Positions 43,550 through 51,854 of a DNA stretch of 64,000 bases are shown piece after piece. This DNA comes from an uncultured SAR116 cluster alpha proteobacterium (lineage in GTDB: Bacteria > Pseudomonadota > Alphaproteobacteria > Puniceispirillales > Marisalimonadaceae): contig CABYED010000001.1 of assembly GCA_902517815.1 (NCBI GenBank), positions 248,001 through 312,000 of the forward strand, written 5' to 3'. The notes below the pieces were generated by a model. The model was given only the letters and a program-made list of their open reading frames with translations. It did not search any database and was not told the origin of the DNA. The stretch's first letter is position 1, and each line of letters begins with the position of its first letter. The position numbers were made by a program, and so were the translations under genes.

Positions 43550-44761
43550 ATGACTGAAATAAATGGAGCCCTTTCTGGGTTAAAAATAGTTGCATGTTCA
43601 ACAGCACAAGCTGGAACTGTCCCCTACATGTTAATGGCAGATCTTGGTGCTGAAGTAATTAAAATTGAAACACCAGGTAAAGGTGATAACAATCGTAACT
43701 CAGGTTTTTTAGAAGGAGAGATTGGATCATTTTTTGAGACTAATAATCGAGGAGTTAAAAGTTTAACTCTAAATCTTAAGTCTTATGATGGGCAAAAAAT
43801 ACTTCACAGTTTAATAAAAGATGCCGATGTGTTTGGTCAAAATTTTAGACCAGGTGTTGCTGAAAAGCTTAATTTTGATTATGAAACTCTTAGTAAAATT
43901 AATCCTAAAATAGTTTACGCTTCTGTTTCTGCTTATGGACCCGATGCCCCAGATGGACATTTACCAGGAACCGACGCTGTGGGACAAGCTTTAAGTGGAA
44001 TAGCTGAAGCATATTCAATTCCAGGAAATAATTTAAGAACTGGGGTAGCCTCAGTTGCAGATGAAAGCTGTGCAATACTAACTTTTGGAGGGATTTTAGC
44101 TGCATATATAAATGCTCAAAAAACTGGAAAAGGTCAAAAGTTAGAAACTTCTTTAGTTGGAAGTGCTTTTAGACTTCTTGGTTGGACTATGACTACAGCA
44201 ATGTGGAGTAACAGGCCACCAATTACTGGAGCTAGAATTAATGGAACGAGAGAGAGGCCAGGCATAGCAGCATGTTTTAACGATATTAATGGTAAACCTT
44301 TTGCACTTCAACTTGACCCAGATGACTGGCAAGAAGCAATGAGAGCTCTTAACTTTTTTGATATTCTTACAGAAAATGGTCTCATTGACCTTGGTTTGGC
44401 ATTTGAATCTGAAATAAAGAAAACTGAAATTTTAGATAAACTTGCTGAATTGTTCTCAAATGATACCAGAGATAATTGGATATCAGTCCTGAGAAAAGCT
44501 GATATGATATCTACCCATGTTAATACAATGCTTGAAGCATCTAATGATCCAAATATAAAAGAAAACAATTATGTAACCGAAGTATGGTACCCAGAACTAA
44601 ACAAAAACATGAAAGTACACGGCACTCCTTGGAAATTTTCCAAAACACCTGCAAACATAAAAAGAGCACCTAAACTCGGTGAACACAACACTGAGATATT
44701 GTCTGGTCTAGGTTATACTAAAGATGAAATTGAAGGTTTTAAAGACGACAAGATTATTTAA
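43550..44761 (+). CDS. Family III (CaiB/BaiF) CoA-transferase, third copy
   Basis: A 403-residue CoA-transferase with GLKIVACSTAQAGTVPYMLMADLGAEVIKIETP, NRGVKSLTLNLK, NFRPGVAEKLNF and LPGTDAVGQALSGIAEAYSIPG; the expected catalytic aspartate is near residue 170 in SVADESCAILTFGG. It differs clearly from the two copies near 32-35 kb. Together with the preceding crotonase it probably activates and hydrates an unsaturated acid. It overlaps the convergent gamma-carbonic anhydrase gene by 8 nt. Confidence 0.88.
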   Translation: MTEINGALSGLKIVACSTAQAGTVPYMLMADLGAEVIKIETPGKGDNNRNSGFLEGEIGSFFETNNRGVKSLTLNLKSYDGQKILHSLIKDADVFGQNFRPGVAEKLNFDYETLSKINPKIVYASVSAYGPDAPDGHLPGTDAVGQALSGIAEAYSIPGNNLRTGVASVADESCAILTFGGILAAYINAQKTGKGQKLETSLVGSAFRLLGWTMTTAMWSNRPPITGARINGTRERPGIAACFNDINGKPFALQLDPDDWQEAMRALNFFDILTENGLIDLGLAFESEIKKTEILDKLAELFSNDTRDNWISVLRKADMISTHVNTMLEASNDPNIKENNYVTEVWYPELNKNMKVHGTPWKFSKTPANIKRAPKLGEHNTEILSGLGYTKDEIEGFKDDKII

Positions 44762-45284
44762 TTTCTTTCATTTCTTCTGCAAACTTTTTAAAGTTTGCTA
44801 CGTAATGCTTTGAAGATCTTGTCATATTTTCAATCATGTCTTGACTTAGTTCTCTTACAGCTTTAGCTGGTGAGCCTACAATTAACCAACCATCTGGAAA
44901 TTCTTTATTTTCAGTAACAAGGGCACCAGCGCCTACAAGACAATTGTTACCTATTTTAGCATTATTGAGGATTGTTGCACCCATTCCAACTAAAGAATTA
45001 TTACCAATTGTACAACCGTGTATAATTGCATTATGTCCAATAGTACAATTATTACCTATAGTGACGGGACAATCAGGATCAACGTGAATTATCGTGTTTT
45101 CTTGTATGTTTGTTTCTTCTCCAATCTTAATAACGTCATTATCACCTCTTAAAACTGATCCAAACCATATACCAACATCTTTCCCTAAAATAACGTTTCC
45201 TATAACATGTGCATCTGGTGCAACCCAATATAGGTTATTTTCAGGTAATTGAGGTTTTTTTTCACCTAAACTATAAATTGGCAT
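44754..45284 (-). CDS. Gamma-carbonic anhydrase-family / PaaY-like hexapeptide protein
   Basis: A 176-residue left-handed beta-helix protein. Start at the ATG at 45284 (MPIYSLGEKKPQL) supported by AAGGAG 6 nt upstream; an upstream TTG/ATG in frame would add 7 residues. The three metal-ligand histidines are in NTIIHVDP and GHNAIIHGC, on the trimer-interface repeats. Family members act as gamma-carbonic anhydrases or, like PaaY, as thioesterases; the sequence does not decide. It is divergent from the enolase-superfamily gene. Confidence 0.85.
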   Translation of the reverse strand: MPIYSLGEKKPQLPENNLYWVAPDAHVIGNVILGKDVGIWFGSVLRGDNDVIKIGEETNIQENTIIHVDPDCPVTIGNNCTIGHNAIIHGCTIGNNSLVGMGATILNNAKIGNNCLVGAGALVTENKEFPDGWLIVGSPAKAVRELSQDMIENMTRSSKHYVANFKKFAEEMKEIK

Positions 45285-45377
45285 TTGCACTCCTTTATAA
45301 TACATTAACGTTAAAATTATATCTTATATAATTTTTTCTTGTTGTTAATATTTTATTAAAAATTATGAAAGTTCTTT

Positions 45378-46472
45378 ATGATTATTAGAGATAATATTAT
45401 TTCAAAAGTTACAATTTACAGACTAGATGTTCCTTTAATAAATCCTTATAAATTATCCTACAATACTTTCTATTCTTTTGAACCGTTGTTGATTCATATT
45501 GTAGATGATCAAGGAAATGAAGGATGGGGCGAACAGCATATATCACCTGGCTCCAGCAGTGAAACTAGAGATGGTGGATGGACATTTGCCAGAGTTATAT
45601 CAAAATTAATTTTAAATAAAAAATTGTCTGAAGCAAAAGAAATCATTTTATCTAATTCTTCTATAAGTATTGTTGCTTCAACTGCAATTTATACAGCAAT
45701 CGAGATGCTAGAAAAGAATAATGTTTTAAATAATAAGAGTTCTTTAAAACTTAAATTATTAACTTCATTTAATGCAGAGGAAGAATCTGAAATAAAAGAT
45801 GAATTGGACAAAGTAACTGAACAAGGATTTACAACAATAAAAATTAAAGTTGGAAAGGACGTTAATGCAGATATTAAAAAGATAAATAATATACAAACTT
45901 ATTTAAATGGCAGAGCTACCTTAAGAATAGACGCTAATAGGGGGTACACAAAAAAAGAGGGCTGTAAATTTGTACAAGGGTTAAAGCCTGATTTCATAGA
46001 ATTATTTGAACAACCTTGTGATGCTAATGATTGGAATGCTAACGCTGCGGTCGCTAAACTATCAAACATCCCAATAATGTTGGACGAACCTATTTGTAGC
46101 ATTAAAGACATTGAAAAAGCTTCTAAATTAAAAGGCGTAGGATTATGCAAACTTAAGTTGAAAAGATTTTTATCTATTACAAAATTAACTGAAGCCATAA
46201 AATTTGCACATAAATTAGGATTAAAAATTGTACTTGGTGACGGGCTAGGTACTGAAATTAATTGTTGGATGGAAGCTAGAATTGCAAAAAACCTAATTGA
46301 CAATGCTGGAGAATATAACGGTTTTTTAAAAATTGATCCAAAAGCAAGAATTTTGTTAGATCCCCTAAAATTTACAAATGGTTTTCTACTGATAGCTGAG
46401 AATTGGAATCTTGAAATTGACAGAGATAAATTAGAAAAATACAGTATTAATAAAGAGGAAATTTACAAATAA
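45378..46472 (+). CDS. Mandelate racemase/muconate-lactonizing enzyme (enolase superfamily)
   Basis: A 364-residue enolase-superfamily enzyme. The TIM-barrel motifs are complete for the MLE subgroup: K-x-K in TIKIKVGKD, metal ligands in LRIDANRGY, IELFEQP and IMLDEPI, and the second lysine in LCKLKLKR, with LGDGLGTE at the end. Such enzymes abstract a proton next to a carboxylate (cycloisomerisation, dehydration or racemisation). It starts a plus-strand unit with a TauD-type oxygenase, TTT transporter and MmgE/PrpD, so the substrate is probably an imported organic acid. Confidence 0.88.
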   Translation: MIIRDNIISKVTIYRLDVPLINPYKLSYNTFYSFEPLLIHIVDDQGNEGWGEQHISPGSSSETRDGGWTFARVISKLILNKKLSEAKEIILSNSSISIVASTAIYTAIEMLEKNNVLNNKSSLKLKLLTSFNAEEESEIKDELDKVTEQGFTTIKIKVGKDVNADIKKINNIQTYLNGRATLRIDANRGYTKKEGCKFVQGLKPDFIELFEQPCDANDWNANAAVAKLSNIPIMLDEPICSIKDIEKASKLKGVGLCKLKLKRFLSITKLTEAIKFAHKLGLKIVLGDGLGTEINCWMEARIAKNLIDNAGEYNGFLKIDPKARILLDPLKFTNGFLLIAENWNLEIDRDKLEKYSINKEEIYK

Positions 46473-46491
46473 ATTAAATAGGAAAAAAGGA

Positions 46492-47346
46492 ATGAAATTA
46501 ATTAATAGTAATAAGAGCTTGGGTGGCGAGATTGTAGATTTGGACATCAGTAATAAATTAACTCAATATCAAATTAATTTCATAAATCAATCTTGGGATG
46601 AAAGGCTCGTCTTAGTTTTTAAAAAACAAAATTTAGATGATCATAAATTAATAAATTTTAGTAAATATTTTGGTGAACTCGACCCTCCTGGCCCTAATCC
46701 ATATGGTATAACCTTTTTACCAGAGTTTCCTGAAATTAATGTGATTTCAAATGTCAAAAATGAACAAGGCACTCCAATAGGCAATTTAGGAGATGGTGAA
46801 GCAGTTTGGCATGCAGATATGACATACCAAGAACTACCTCCAAAGGCTGGGATTTTATATGCTCTCGAAGTGCCTGAAAATCAAGGTAACACCCACTTTG
46901 CAAATATGGCTCTAGCATATAGTGAATTACCAAACAGACTTAAAGAAAAAATAGATGGCAAAATCTTGATACATGATTCTGCTCATAATAGTGCTGGAAT
47001 GCTAAGAAAAGGGTATGAAGAAGTAGAGAATCCATCTGACACACCTGGAGCAAGACATCCAATCGTAATCAGAGATAAAAATACTAATAAGAAACTACTT
47101 TTTCTTGGACGAAGACCACACGCATATATAATTGGTTTAGAGCTAGAAGAAAGTGAAGATTTATTAAATGAAATTTGGGAACACGCAACACAAGATAAAT
47201 TTACTTGGACCCAACAATGGGGAAAAGGGGATTTATTGATGTGGAAAAATTTAAATGTGCTTCACAAAAGAGATGCTTTTGATCCTAAGACAAGAAGAGT
47301 AATGCACCGAACTCAAATAAAAGGGGAAATGGAAATTACAGTGTAG
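46492..47346 (+). CDS. TauD/TfdA-family 2-oxoglutarate-dependent dioxygenase
   Basis: A 284-residue Fe(II)/2-oxoglutarate oxygenase. The facial triad is visible: H-x-D in AVWHADMTYQ (about residues 103-107) and the distal His in RRVMHRTQI near residue 275, with the following arginine for 2-oxoglutarate. Family members hydroxylate taurine, alkyl sulfates, phenoxyacetates and also some phosphonates. Its neighbours (enolase-superfamily enzyme 19 nt before, TTT transporter 84 nt after) favour a carboxylate substrate. Unassigned. Confidence 0.9.
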   Translation: MKLINSNKSLGGEIVDLDISNKLTQYQINFINQSWDERLVLVFKKQNLDDHKLINFSKYFGELDPPGPNPYGITFLPEFPEINVISNVKNEQGTPIGNLGDGEAVWHADMTYQELPPKAGILYALEVPENQGNTHFANMALAYSELPNRLKEKIDGKILIHDSAHNSAGMLRKGYEEVENPSDTPGARHPIVIRDKNTNKKLLFLGRRPHAYIIGLELEESEDLLNEIWEHATQDKFTWTQQWGKGDLLMWKNLNVLHKRDAFDPKTRRVMHRTQIKGEMEITV

Positions 47347-47430
47347 TTATTATAAAATCTTAAAGAGTCATGTTGATTTATTTAAAAATCAGTAGCAGAA
47401 TAATAAATGTTATGAAATCGGGAGGAAAAT

Positions 47431-48426
47431 ATGACACAACTTGGAAATTCTTTTAGAAGAAGTATTGTAAAAGCTGGTTTAGGTGTTGTCGCTATTGCAG
47501 GAATTAGTACCGTTGGTTTGGTTTCTATTGCAAGTGCTGACAAATATCCTAGTAAGCCAATAGAATTAGTGATTCATGCAAAATATGGTGGTGGAACAGA
47601 CACAACTGCAAGAATGGTATCTATTAGAACAAGAAGAAATTTAAAAACGGATATATCTATTGTAGCCAAAAGAGGTGGTTCAGGAGCAAAAGCACAAAAC
47701 TATGTTTTAACAAAGCCAGCCGACGGTTATACAATCATGGCATTAACACAGTCTCATCTATATACAATGGCTAGAGGTAAATCTAACATGAAGATCGACG
47801 ACATTGTAGGAGTTGCACGAGCAATGGATGACCCTACCTTCATTACTGTGTCAGGAAAGGGAAAATTTAATACTTTAGAAGAGCTTGTAGCTGCTTCTAA
47901 AAAGGCACCATTAAACTGGGGAGTTGCTCAAATTGGAGGCACTGAACATATAGGATTAGCTCAGTTCGCAAAAGAAGCTGGAATTAAGTTTAAAGTAGTG
48001 CCATTCGGTTCAGGTGCTCAAATGGTACAAGCATTAATGGCAGGCAAAATAGATGCTACTTTACCGAATGTGAGTGAAGCTGCTAACCAAGTTGCGGATG
48101 GAAGCTTTAAAGCCCTGGCGGTTATGGCTGAAGACAGGCTTAAAGATTATCCAAATGTTCCCACCACTTATGAAAAAGGGATTAAGGCAAAATGTTCAAC
48201 AACTAGGGGTTATGCTGTATTAGCTTCTACTCCACAGCCAATTATAGATCAAATATCAAAAGCTATGGTTAAAGCAATGAAACATGATGTTTTTGCATCT
48301 TATCTTGCTGGAGCTGGACTAACAGTTGAAGGTAGTGTTGCCGGAACAAAAGTATGGGACAAACAACTTAAAGCTGAGTATAAAGTTGCAGCATCAGCAC
48401 TTAAAGAACTTGGTTTAATAAAATAA
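47431..48426 (+). CDS. tctC: TTT transporter periplasmic binding protein (TctC/Bug family)
   Basis: A 331-residue exported binding protein. The N-terminus has a long hydrophobic signal with a paired arginine (SFRRSIVKAG, then GLGVVAIAGISTVGLVSIASA), compatible with Sec or Tat export and cleavage near SADKYPSKPIE. YPSKPIELVIHAKYGGGTDTTAR and the GAQMVQALMAGKIDATLPN block are Bug-family hallmarks. A strong SD (GGGAGGA) supports high expression. It precedes tctB and tctA in the standard order; Bug proteins bind carboxylates or amides. Confidence 0.92.
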   Translation: MTQLGNSFRRSIVKAGLGVVAIAGISTVGLVSIASADKYPSKPIELVIHAKYGGGTDTTARMVSIRTRRNLKTDISIVAKRGGSGAKAQNYVLTKPADGYTIMALTQSHLYTMARGKSNMKIDDIVGVARAMDDPTFITVSGKGKFNTLEELVAASKKAPLNWGVAQIGGTEHIGLAQFAKEAGIKFKVVPFGSGAQMVQALMAGKIDATLPNVSEAANQVADGSFKALAVMAEDRLKDYPNVPTTYEKGIKAKCSTTRGYAVLASTPQPIIDQISKAMVKAMKHDVFASYLAGAGLTVEGSVAGTKVWDKQLKAEYKVAASALKELGLIK

Positions 48427-48450
48427 TATTTAATCAAAGGTTTTTTAAAA

Positions 48451-48969
48451 ATGAAAAATAACAAAAATGCACCCAAAAGTTTGGGTGCATTATTTAATAA
48501 AAGCGATACAATTATTGCTATTTTATTAACTTTTATAATTGGTTTTTTATGGTTTGAAACAACTAAATTTGAAAAAGTCCCTGACTTATTTTCAAACAAT
48601 ATTCCACCTGAAATGTTTCCACAGATATTACTAATAATTATTCTTGGCATGGTTTTAATTATACCTTTTGAGCACATTTTTTTAAAAAAAAATGGTAAAG
48701 ATATAGACTCATCTAGAAAAAACTCTGTGGAATTTTCAACGATCGGAACTATGTTTATTTTATCTGCTATCATAGCATCTTCACAGGTTTTAGGCGCTGC
48801 TTTAACAATTATTGCTGTAAGTGTTTCATTGCCTATTTATTGGGGTGAAAGAAGATTAAAAGTTTTAATCTCATATGTTATTGGGTTTCCGTTATTTGTA
48901 ATAGTTTTATTTAACATAATTCTTGGTGTTCATTTTGAACCTGGGCTATTAGAACTTATTAAAAATTAA
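48451..48969 (+). CDS. tctB: TTT transporter small membrane subunit (TctB)
   Basis: A 172-residue protein with four hydrophobic segments (residues about 20-38, 60-78, 98-115, 125-160), the TctB plan. The start is uncertain: a perfect 12-bp hairpin spans codons 6-14 of the frame as called, a position normal for a terminator or processing hairpin after tctC rather than for coding sequence. A start further downstream would keep all hydrophobic segments. It is followed by tctA after 13 nt. Confidence 0.8.
   Translation: MKNNKNAPKSLGALFNKSDTIIAILLTFIIGFLWFETTKFEKVPDLFSNNIPPEMFPQILLIIILGMVLIIPFEHIFLKKNGKDIDSSRKNSVEFSTIGTMFILSAIIASSQVLGAALTIIAVSVSLPIYWGERRLKVLISYVIGFPLFVIVLFNIILGVHFEPGLLELIKN
48466..48491 (+). 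terminator. Hairpin at the tctC-tctB junction
   Basis: AATGCACCCAAA and TTTGGGTGCATT form a perfect 12-bp inverted repeat around AG, 39 nt after the tctC stop. The tail TATTTAAT has no long T-run, so it is a weak terminator at best and may instead stabilise the 3' end of processed tctC mRNA. It lies inside the called tctB frame. Confidence 0.6.
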
Positions 48970-48982
48970 AGAGAGTTGAAAT

Positions 48983-50455
48983 TTGGAAGATATAATTAAA
49001 GGTATTGGATTATTATTAGAGTTTCAAAATATACTCTTAATTTTATCAGGTGTTTTAATTGGCGTGTTAGTTGGAGCATTACCGGGTTTAAGTTCTCCTA
49101 TGGCAATTGCTCTTCTAATACCTTTTACAATTTCTTTAGACCCAGTTGCGGCAATAGCTATGATGGCCGCCCTTTATTGTGCTGGAACTTTTGGAGGTTC
49201 TATCACAGCTATATTAATAAACGCTCCAGGTGCTCCACCAGCTGTGGCAACCGCTTTAGATGGATACCCAATGGCAAAAAATGGTGAACCAGGAAGAGCA
49301 CTTGGTTTAGCTGCAGTATCTAGTGTTTTTGGTGGAATTTTTAGTTTAATAATTTTTATATTTGCAGCTCCTCTTTTAGCAAAGCTTGCTCTAGAATTCG
49401 GACCAGCAGAATATTTTGGACTTGCTGTTTTTGCTCTTTCAATGCTTGCATCTATGAGCGGAAAGTCTTCTTTAAGAAACCTCATTTCAGGTCTTGTTGG
49501 TGTGTTAATTGGCACTATAGGAATTCATCTAACTACTGGTGTGGAAAGATTTACATTTGATATCCCAGATCTCGAAGAAGGGATACATTTTGTCCCTGTT
49601 CTTATTGGTCTATTTGCAGTCAGTGAACTTTTTAAACAATCTGAAAAATTAAATGCTGTAGTTGAGAGAATACAAGCAAAAGCTCTAAGATTACCTACCT
49701 TATTTGAATTGAAAAAACTAAAATACACTATACTTAGATCATCTGGAATTGGAACATTTATAGGCATTCTTCCTGCTGAGGGTTCTACAGTAGCAGCTAT
49801 AATTGGTTATAATGAGGCTAGAAGATGGTCTAAGGATAAAGATAGCTTTGGCAAAGGCTCTCCTGAAGGCATAGTTGGACCAGAAGCTGCAAACAATGCC
49901 GCTGCAGGTGGGGCTATGGTTCCCACACTTGCCTTAGGAATACCTGGAAGTGGCTCAACCGCTCTTATATTAGCTGCATTAATTATGCATGGTTTTAGAC
50001 CTGGACCTTACTTAATTAGTGAAACACCAGAATTCGTATACGCAATTTTTGGAGCTATGTTGATAGCTAATTTAGGATTTTTATTTATTGGCTTAGTTGG
50101 CGCAAAATTCTTTTCTCTAGTTGCTTTCATCCCCAAAAAACTCCTGTGGCCAGCTGTATTTATATTTTCTATGATTGGTTCTTATTCTTTTGCGTCCTCA
50201 ATGTTTGATGTCTGGGTAATGTTAGCTGCTGGACTAGTAGGTTATTTTATGGATCGACATGGTTTCTCAGCAGCCCCACTTGTTATGGGATTAATTCTTG
50301 GAAAATTAGTTGAAGAGAGCTTTTCTCAATCGATGATTATTCATGACAATAACTTCTTTGCATTATTAGAAAGTCCAGTTGTGTTATTATTTTTTGTACT
50401 AACATTCTTAAGTTTATCGTCTCCTTTTTGGACAAGATATTTCTCAAAGAAATAA
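48983..50455 (+). CDS. tctA: TTT transporter large membrane subunit (TctA)
   Basis: A 490-residue membrane protein with about 12 hydrophobic segments. GVLVGALPGLSSPMAIALLIPFT, the GGSITAILINAPGAPPAVATALDGYPMAKNGEPGRALG loop and PEGIVGPEAANNAAAGGAMVPTLALGIPGSGSTA are the strongest TctA signatures. It translocates the carboxylate delivered by TctC. The start is a TTG at 48983 with GAGAG upstream. The MmgE/PrpD gene follows after 19 nt, linking import to metabolism of a tricarboxylate-like acid. Confidence 0.95.
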   Translation: MEDIIKGIGLLLEFQNILLILSGVLIGVLVGALPGLSSPMAIALLIPFTISLDPVAAIAMMAALYCAGTFGGSITAILINAPGAPPAVATALDGYPMAKNGEPGRALGLAAVSSVFGGIFSLIIFIFAAPLLAKLALEFGPAEYFGLAVFALSMLASMSGKSSLRNLISGLVGVLIGTIGIHLTTGVERFTFDIPDLEEGIHFVPVLIGLFAVSELFKQSEKLNAVVERIQAKALRLPTLFELKKLKYTILRSSGIGTFIGILPAEGSTVAAIIGYNEARRWSKDKDSFGKGSPEGIVGPEAANNAAAGGAMVPTLALGIPGSGSTALILAALIMHGFRPGPYLISETPEFVYAIFGAMLIANLGFLFIGLVGAKFFSLVAFIPKKLLWPAVFIFSMIGSYSFASSMFDVWVMLAAGLVGYFMDRHGFSAAPLVMGLILGKLVEESFSQSMIIHDNNFFALLESPVVLLFFVLTFLSLSSPFWTRYFSKK

Positions 50456-50474
50456 TTCAATTAGATGTAGTAAA

Positions 50475-51854
50475 ATGAATAAAATTGAAACTTCTCTTGC
50501 TGAAACATTTTCAGAATGGGTTCATAAACTTAATATAAATGATGTACCAGAAGACGTTGTTGATAAATTGCAACTCATTGTAATGGACTCTTTTGGACTA
50601 ATGGTTTCCGCTAAAAACCAGCAATACATAAAAAGCCTTATCAATGCACTTCAGGAGAATGGAGATTGCACATTAGTTGGACACAATAAAAAGGTAAATC
50701 CATTCAACGCATCTATAATTAATGGAACAGCTATACATGGTGAAGATTTTGATGATACTTTTGAAGGAACACCTGTGCACGTAGGTTCTGTTATGGTTCC
50801 AGCAATGTTATCTTCGGCTCAAGCAAAAAACTTAAATGGAGAAAAATTTTTAAAAGGTTTAGTTGTAGGTTCAGAACTAATTTGCAGACTTGCTTTGGTT
50901 GCGCCTACAGCAGTTCATAGACAAGGTTTTCACCCGACAGCAATTTTTGGAACTTTTGGTTCATCAATAGGTGTTTCATCGTTGCTTGGGAATACCATAG
51001 ATGAAATGAGTTCAGGATTAGGTATTGTAGGAAGCATGGCTTCTGGAATTATAGAGTATTTAGCTGAAGGCACATCTACAAAACGTCTTCACCCAGGATG
51101 GGCTGCTGGTTGTGGATGGCAATCCGCTAATTTTGCTAAATCTGGATTTTTAGGACCAAGAACTGTATTTGAAGGCCAACACGGTGTATTTAATAGTTTT
51201 GCTAAAAATAATATTGAACCAAATTTTTCACATATTATTTCAGATTTGGGAAATAGATGGGAATCAAAAAACTTGGCTTTAAAGCCTTACGCTTGTGGAA
51301 CAATGGCTCAACCTTTTATTGATTGCGCTATAAAACTAAAAGATAAAATTGATAATGTTCAGAACATAGATAAAGTAATAGCTAGCGTTGGTGAGGGAAC
51401 AGTCCACAGGTTATGGGAACCGTTAGAGGAGAAACAGAATCCATCCACTGCTTATGGCGCGAAATTTTCTGTTCCATATTGTATTTCAATAGGATTAATC
51501 AATGGGTCTGCTGGCTTAAATGAGTTTACTGATAAATGTTTGAAAAATTTAGAAGTAATAAAATTAGCAACAAAAGTAAATTATGAAATTAATCCAGATG
51601 ACGAATATCCAAGAAATTATACTGGTAAAATAAAAATAATTATGAAAGATGGGACAATATATTCTTCGTCACAAGAATGTTTAAGAGGTGGCAAACGTGA
51701 CCCTCTCAGTTATAATGAAGTTAGAAAAAAATTTGAAGCTAATTTAAAATTTGTAAATGTAAAGTCTAGTGAGATTGAAAAACTATATGATTTTATTAAA
51801 AATATTTTTAAATCAAAAAATCTAAATGAAATAGATGGTGTTAACTTTTATTAA
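50475..51854 (+). CDS. MmgE/PrpD family protein (third of three)
   Basis: A 459-residue MmgE/PrpD protein. IHGEDFDDTFEGTPVHVGS, RQGFHPTAIFGTFGS and TSTKRLHPGWAAGCG keep the aspartate, Lys-Arg-His and glycine-rich blocks of active members. It is the last gene of the enolase/TauD/tctCBA unit, 19 nt behind tctA, so its substrate is probably the acid imported by the TTT system; citrate-like, aconitate-like and methylcitrate-like acids are candidates. It overlaps the convergent DUF457-type gene by 14 nt. Confidence 0.86.
   Translation: MNKIETSLAETFSEWVHKLNINDVPEDVVDKLQLIVMDSFGLMVSAKNQQYIKSLINALQENGDCTLVGHNKKVNPFNASIINGTAIHGEDFDDTFEGTPVHVGSVMVPAMLSSAQAKNLNGEKFLKGLVVGSELICRLALVAPTAVHRQGFHPTAIFGTFGSSIGVSSLLGNTIDEMSSGLGIVGSMASGIIEYLAEGTSTKRLHPGWAAGCGWQSANFAKSGFLGPRTVFEGQHGVFNSFAKNNIEPNFSHIISDLGNRWESKNLALKPYACGTMAQPFIDCAIKLKDKIDNVQNIDKVIASVGEGTVHRLWEPLEEKQNPSTAYGAKFSVPYCISIGLINGSAGLNEFTDKCLKNLEVIKLATKVNYEINPDDEYPRNYTGKIKIIMKDGTIYSSSQECLRGGKRDPLSYNEVRKKFEANLKFVNVKSSEIEKLYDFIKNIFKSKNLNEIDGVNFY

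Noticed and set aside
45899..46303. 134-codon minus-strand frame in the enolase-superfamily gene
   Set aside because: The plus strand carries all the metal ligands and lysines of the superfamily, so this frame is incidental.
48300..48773. 157-codon minus-strand frame across tctC and tctB
   Set aside because: It is antisense to two genes of a standard tctCBA operon and has no recognisable features.
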